Shown here one piece after another: positions 50,560 through 53,499 of a stretch of DNA of 53,499 nucleotides. The stretch is from the NCBI GenBank assembly GCA_937989585.1, contig CALKRW010000003.1:1-53499 (forward strand), written 5' to 3'. Under the pieces are notes generated by a model. That model saw only the letters and a list, made by a program, of their open reading frames with translations, was not told the origin of the DNA and did not search any database. The translations under genes and the position numbers were made by a program. How positions within the stretch are numbered: the first letter of the stretch is position 1; every line of letters starts with the position of its first letter. Source of the stretch: an uncultured Porphyromonadaceae bacterium. Lineage in GTDB: Bacteria; Bacteroidota; Bacteroidia; Bacteroidales; Muribaculaceae.

Positions 50560-50988
50560 ATGACGATTGATTTTAGAACAGAGAACGTCCCCCTGCCCGG
50601 ACTCGACCTCGAGGCCGTCAGGCAGTGGCTTCAGTCTGTCGCTGCCGCGCACGACCGTCGCATCGGCTCGCTCGCCTATGTGTTCTGCGACGATCCGAAG
50701 ATTCTCGAGGTCAATGTCGAATTCCTGGGCCACGACTATTTTACGGACATCATAACCTTTGATTACTCGCGCCGGAGCATCGTCTCGGGCGACATGTATA
50801 TATCTCTCGACACCGTCGGGACCAATGCCGAATTGGTGGGAGCGACCTACGGGCGCGAACTTCTGCGCGTCATCGTCCACGGCCTCCTTCACCTGTGCGG
50901 CATCAACGACAAGGGTCCCGGCGAGCGCGAGATAATGGAAGCCCACGAGGACGCCGCTCTCGCCATGCTGCCCGACTCGCTGAAATAA
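50560..50988 (+). CDS. ybeY: rRNA maturation endoribonuclease YbeY
   Basis: YbeY is a metal-dependent RNase for 16S rRNA 3' end maturation and ribosome quality control. The 142-residue protein has ITFDYSRRSIVSGDMYIS near 65-82 and the metal site HGLLHLCGIND at 107-117. H107 and H111 are present, but the third histidine of the classical HGxLHLxGYDH motif is D117; my recollection is that other Bacteroidota share this kind of change, so it is not clearly a defect. Length is normal. It is followed 58 bp later by mnmG on the same strand. Confidence 0.95.
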   Translation: MTIDFRTENVPLPGLDLEAVRQWLQSVAAAHDRRIGSLAYVFCDDPKILEVNVEFLGHDYFTDIITFDYSRRSIVSGDMYISLDTVGTNAELVGATYGRELLRVIVHGLLHLCGINDKGPGEREIMEAHEDAALAMLPDSLK

Positions 50989-51046
50989 GGGCGAGTTTGA
51001 ATTTTATTCGCTGTAATACATTAATATACAATAAGTTCCGACTTAA

Positions 51047-52924
51047 ATGAAGTTCGATTACGATGTGATTGTTGTCGGCGCCGGCCATGCCGGCTGTGAG
51101 GCTGCCTCGGCTGCCGCACGCCTCGGTGCGTCTACGCTGCTCATCACAATGGATATGAACAAGATAGCCCAGATGAGTTGCAATCCGGCTGTCGGCGGTA
51201 TTGCAAAGGGGCAGATTGTCAGGGAAATAGACGCTCTCGGCGGTATGATGGGAATCATCACCGACCGCACGGCCATACAGTTCCGCATGCTCAACCGCTC
51301 GAAAGGTCCCGCCGTATGGTCGCCGCGTTCCCAGTCCGACCGCATGGCATTCTCCACCGCATGGCGTCATGCACTCGAGAATACCCCGAACCTGGACATG
51401 TGGCAGGATTCCGTCACCGGTCTCGACATCACCGAGGGCAAGGTAGGGGGCGTGCATACGCTCAACGGTGCGCATTTCACGGCAAAAGCCGTGGTCCTCA
51501 CAAACGGAACCTTCCTGAACGGCCTTATGCACATAGGCCGCACAATGGTTCCGGGCGGACGGACAGCCGAACCCGCCTCGCGCGGCCTCACCGAACAACT
51601 CACCGGACTCGGTTTCCGCGCCGACCGCATGAAGACAGGCACTCCCGTGCGCATCGACGGCCGTTCCGTCGACTGGTCGCTCACCGTTCCGCAGGAAGGC
51701 GACCACGATTTCCACAAGTTCTCCTATCTTCCCGAGGTGCACCGCGAACTCCGCCAGCGTCCCTGCTTCACCGTCTACACCAACCCCGAGACACATAGAA
51801 TTCTCCGCGAGGGTCTGCCCGACTCGCCCCTATACAACGGCCAGATTCAGAGCATCGGTCCGCGCTACTGCCCCTCGATCGAGACAAAAATCGTCACCTT
51901 CGCCGACAAGAACGAGCACCAGTTGTTCCTTGAGCCCGAAGGCGAGGACACACAGGAATTCTACCTTAACGGTTTCTCCTCGTCGCTGCCAATAGACATT
52001 CAGATTCGCGCCCTGCAGACCATCCCTGCGCTCCGCGACGTACAGATCTACCGTCCCGGCTACGCCATCGAATACGATTTCTTCGACCCCACGCAACTGC
52101 GTGCGACACTCGAGACGCGCCCTGTCCGCGGCCTGTATTTCGCCGGCCAGATAAACGGCACCACGGGCTACGAGGAAGCCGCCGGCCAGGGTCTCGTCGC
52201 CGGAGCGAACGCCGCGCTCGCCGTGCAGGGTAGGGGAGAATTCACCCTCGGACGCGACCAGGCCTACATCGGTGTCCTCATCGATGACCTAATCACGAAG
52301 GGTGTCGACGAACCCTACCGCATGTTCACCTCGCGTGCCGAGCACCGCATCCTCCTGCGTCAGGATGATGCCGACATGCGTCTCACTCCCCTCGGTCACG
52401 AGATAGGGCTGGTCGATGACCGCCGTTTCGAACTGTGCGAGGAGAAGCGCCGCCTGCGTGACGAACTCATCGAACTCGCCTCGCGGACCTCGGTGCGTGC
52501 CGACCGCGTCAACCCCTGGCTCGAGGAACACGGCGTCCAGCCCCTGCGTCAGGGCGTCCGTCTCATCGACCTTATCCTCCGTCCGCAACTCGGCATCGAC
52601 ATGCTCTGCGAGATCATCCCCAGACTTCGCGCCGCTGTCAAGACCCTCCCCGACGACCGCCGTCAGGAGATTGTCGAGGCCGCCGAGATACTTATCAAGT
52701 ACGACGGCTACATCCGCCGCGAGAGGGTCATTGCCGAGAAACTACAGCGACTCGAGGACGTGGTCATCGAGGGCCACATCGACTACGGCACCCTGACCTC
52801 GCTCTCGACCGAGGCCCGTCAGAAACTCACGCGCATCAATCCGCGCACCATCGGACAGGCCTCCCGTATCCCCGGCGTCTCGCCCTCAGACGTCAATATC
52901 CTTCTGTTACTCATGGGTCGCTGA
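51047..52924 (+). CDS. mnmG: tRNA uridine-34 modification enzyme MnmG (GidA)
   Basis: MnmG with MnmE adds the carboxymethylaminomethyl group at U34 of certain tRNAs, using FAD, NADH and a folate. The 625-residue protein has the FAD motif VVGAGHAGCEAASAAARLGA near 10-29, SCNPAVGGIAKGQIVREIDA near 45-64, and a GLYFAGQINGTTGYEEAAGQ stretch near 360-380. The C-terminal MnmE-binding helical domain (about 560-625) contains YDGYIRRE and ARQKLTRINPRTIGQASRIP. Length is normal. In many bacteria gidA is near the chromosome origin; the parS-like sites on both sides fit such a place here. Confidence 0.98.
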   Translation: MKFDYDVIVVGAGHAGCEAASAAARLGASTLLITMDMNKIAQMSCNPAVGGIAKGQIVREIDALGGMMGIITDRTAIQFRMLNRSKGPAVWSPRSQSDRMAFSTAWRHALENTPNLDMWQDSVTGLDITEGKVGGVHTLNGAHFTAKAVVLTNGTFLNGLMHIGRTMVPGGRTAEPASRGLTEQLTGLGFRADRMKTGTPVRIDGRSVDWSLTVPQEGDHDFHKFSYLPEVHRELRQRPCFTVYTNPETHRILREGLPDSPLYNGQIQSIGPRYCPSIETKIVTFADKNEHQLFLEPEGEDTQEFYLNGFSSSLPIDIQIRALQTIPALRDVQIYRPGYAIEYDFFDPTQLRATLETRPVRGLYFAGQINGTTGYEEAAGQGLVAGANAALAVQGRGEFTLGRDQAYIGVLIDDLITKGVDEPYRMFTSRAEHRILLRQDDADMRLTPLGHEIGLVDDRRFELCEEKRRLRDELIELASRTSVRADRVNPWLEEHGVQPLRQGVRLIDLILRPQLGIDMLCEIIPRLRAAVKTLPDDRRQEIVEAAEILIKYDGYIRRERVIAEKLQRLEDVVIEGHIDYGTLTSLSTEARQKLTRINPRTIGQASRIPGVSPSDVNILLLLMGR

Positions 52925-52929
52925 CGCAT

Positions 52930-52945
52930 TGTTCCACGTGGAACA
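52930..52945. promoter_or_regulatory. parS-like palindrome between mnmG and apt
   Basis: TGTTCCACGTGGAACA is a perfect 16-bp palindrome that differs from the ParB site TGTTNCACGTGAAACA at one position besides the N, a symmetrical change (C/G pair). It lies six bases after the mnmG stop and 51 bases before the apt ATG. It pairs with the site at 49382-49397. Confidence 0.72.
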
Positions 52946-52995
52946 ATTGACCATATAATTTTCGCAAAATCAAATATTTAAACCCGTTTTTGAAA

Positions 52996-53493
52996 ATGGA
53001 ATATATCAAGTCTAAAATTCGTGACGTCTACGATTTCCCCACCAAGGGTATCGTCTTCAAGGACCTCACTACTGTGTTCAAGGACCCCCGCGCACTCCAC
53101 ATCATCGGATGGGATCTCTCGCAACTCTACCGCGACAAGGGCGTGACAAAGGTTGTCGGAATCGAGTCCCGCGGTTTCATCGGCGGCTCTATCCTCGCCT
53201 TCGAACTCGGCGCCGGTTTCGTGCCCTGCCGCAAGCCCGGCAAACTCCCCGCTGACGTTATACGCAAGGAATACGCCAAGGAATACGGCACCGACACCAT
53301 CGAGATCCACAGCGACGCCATCACCGAGGATGACATCGTGGTGCTTCACGACGATGTACTCGCCACCGGCGGCACCATGGCCGCCGCGTACGAACTTGTG
53401 AAGAGCCTCAACCCGAAGAAAATCTACGTCAACTTCATCATCGAACTCTCATCCTTGTTTATATCCCATTGCTGTTCTGTTTCATCAGCCTGA
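52996..53493 (+). CDS. apt: Adenine phosphoribosyltransferase Apt, with aberrant C-terminus
   Basis: Apt makes AMP from adenine and PRPP. The start is the ATG at 52996 (MEYIKSKIRDVYDFPTKGIV); a TTG two codons before is also in frame. Family motifs are DFPTKGIVFKDLTTVFKDP near 12-30, GIESRGFIGGSILAFELGAG near 55-74, RKPGKLP near 79-85, and the PRPP motif VLHDDVLATGGTMAAA near 116-131. After NPKKIYVNFIIEL (to about base 53448) the sequence changes abruptly to SSLFISHCCSVSSA and a stop, lower in GC and unlike the family end, which is usually about 10 residues longer. The last ~50 bases may be an assembly chimera or an insertion edge. Confidence 0.85.
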   Translation: MEYIKSKIRDVYDFPTKGIVFKDLTTVFKDPRALHIIGWDLSQLYRDKGVTKVVGIESRGFIGGSILAFELGAGFVPCRKPGKLPADVIRKEYAKEYGTDTIEIHSDAITEDDIVVLHDDVLATGGTMAAAYELVKSLNPKKIYVNFIIELSSLFISHCCSVSSA

Positions 53494-53499
53494 GTATCA

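Noticed and set aside
1..53499. CRISPR arrays, tRNA or rRNA genes, insertion-sequence transposases, integrases
   Set aside because: I looked through the gaps and found no regularly spaced repeats, cloverleaf-like segments, rRNA signatures or transposase-like proteins.

Overview
The window reads as a chromosomal piece of a GC-rich member of the Bacteroidales (Bacteroidota). Supporting signs are the division/cell-wall gene order, a GldD/GldE pair, three genes with type IX secretion (T9SS) C-terminal sorting domains, a TonB-dependent receptor with a carboxypeptidase-like N-domain, a Bacteroidota-type YbeY, and repeated Bacteroidota -7 promoter elements (TAnnTTTGC) in the gaps. A Muribaculaceae-like gut organism fits the base composition, but this is an inference. 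Both ends look like assembly ends: bases 1-25 are pure G, and the last ~50 bases do not fit the apt gene they end in.

Layout. 1-3.4 kb: gldD (cut by the contig edge), gldE, a sirtuin and a cI/LexA-type repressor, all on the minus strand. 3.5-7.2 kb: a T9SS-exported endonuclease I between two palindromic repeats, a GNAT protein, and a membrane-anchored degenerate kinase next to ftsZ. 7.3-22.7 kb: a nearly complete dcw cluster on the minus strand in the order rsmH, ftsL, ftsI, murE, mraY, murD, ftsW, murG, murC, ftsQ, ftsA, ftsZ. mraZ is absent from its usual place, and there is a likely second promoter before mraY. 22.8-28.2 kb: ribF, a MATE exporter, a Bax inhibitor-1 protein and argS. 28.2-31.5 kb: an AT-rich accessory patch with a truncated RhuM gene, a truncated YhcG-type nuclease gene, an AAA ATPase/nuclease-like protein and perfect hairpins. 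31.5-39.5 kb: ferritin, a nucleoside kinase, and envelope-glycan genes (GT4, flippase, GT9, DUF4254) with ruvB among them. 39.6-43.0 kb: a secreted PL4-type rhamnogalacturonan lyase divergent from pyrH-frr. 43.2-48.4 kb: a less GC-rich three-gene operon of TonB receptor, beta-helix lipoprotein and metallophosphoesterase, whose last gene has a frameshift that cuts off a T9SS sorting domain. 48.6-53.5 kb: an LPS-type kinase, a GT2 glycosyltransferase, ybeY, mnmG and apt, with two parS-like palindromes 3.5 kb apart.

How it fits together. The dcw genes supply lipid II synthesis (MurE/MraY/MurD/MurG/MurC), its flipping and polymerisation (FtsW/FtsI) and the division ring (FtsZ/FtsA/FtsQ/FtsL); MurE carries the meso-diaminopimelate-type DNPR motif. 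The GT4/GT9/flippase set and the kinase/GT2 pair probably build surface polysaccharide and the lipooligosaccharide core. The TonB-receptor operon looks like an uptake system for a phosphorylated nutrient. The best candidates for undescribed biology are the degenerate kinase after ftsZ, the receptor/beta-helix/phosphoesterase operon, and the parS-like pair around ybeY-mnmG.
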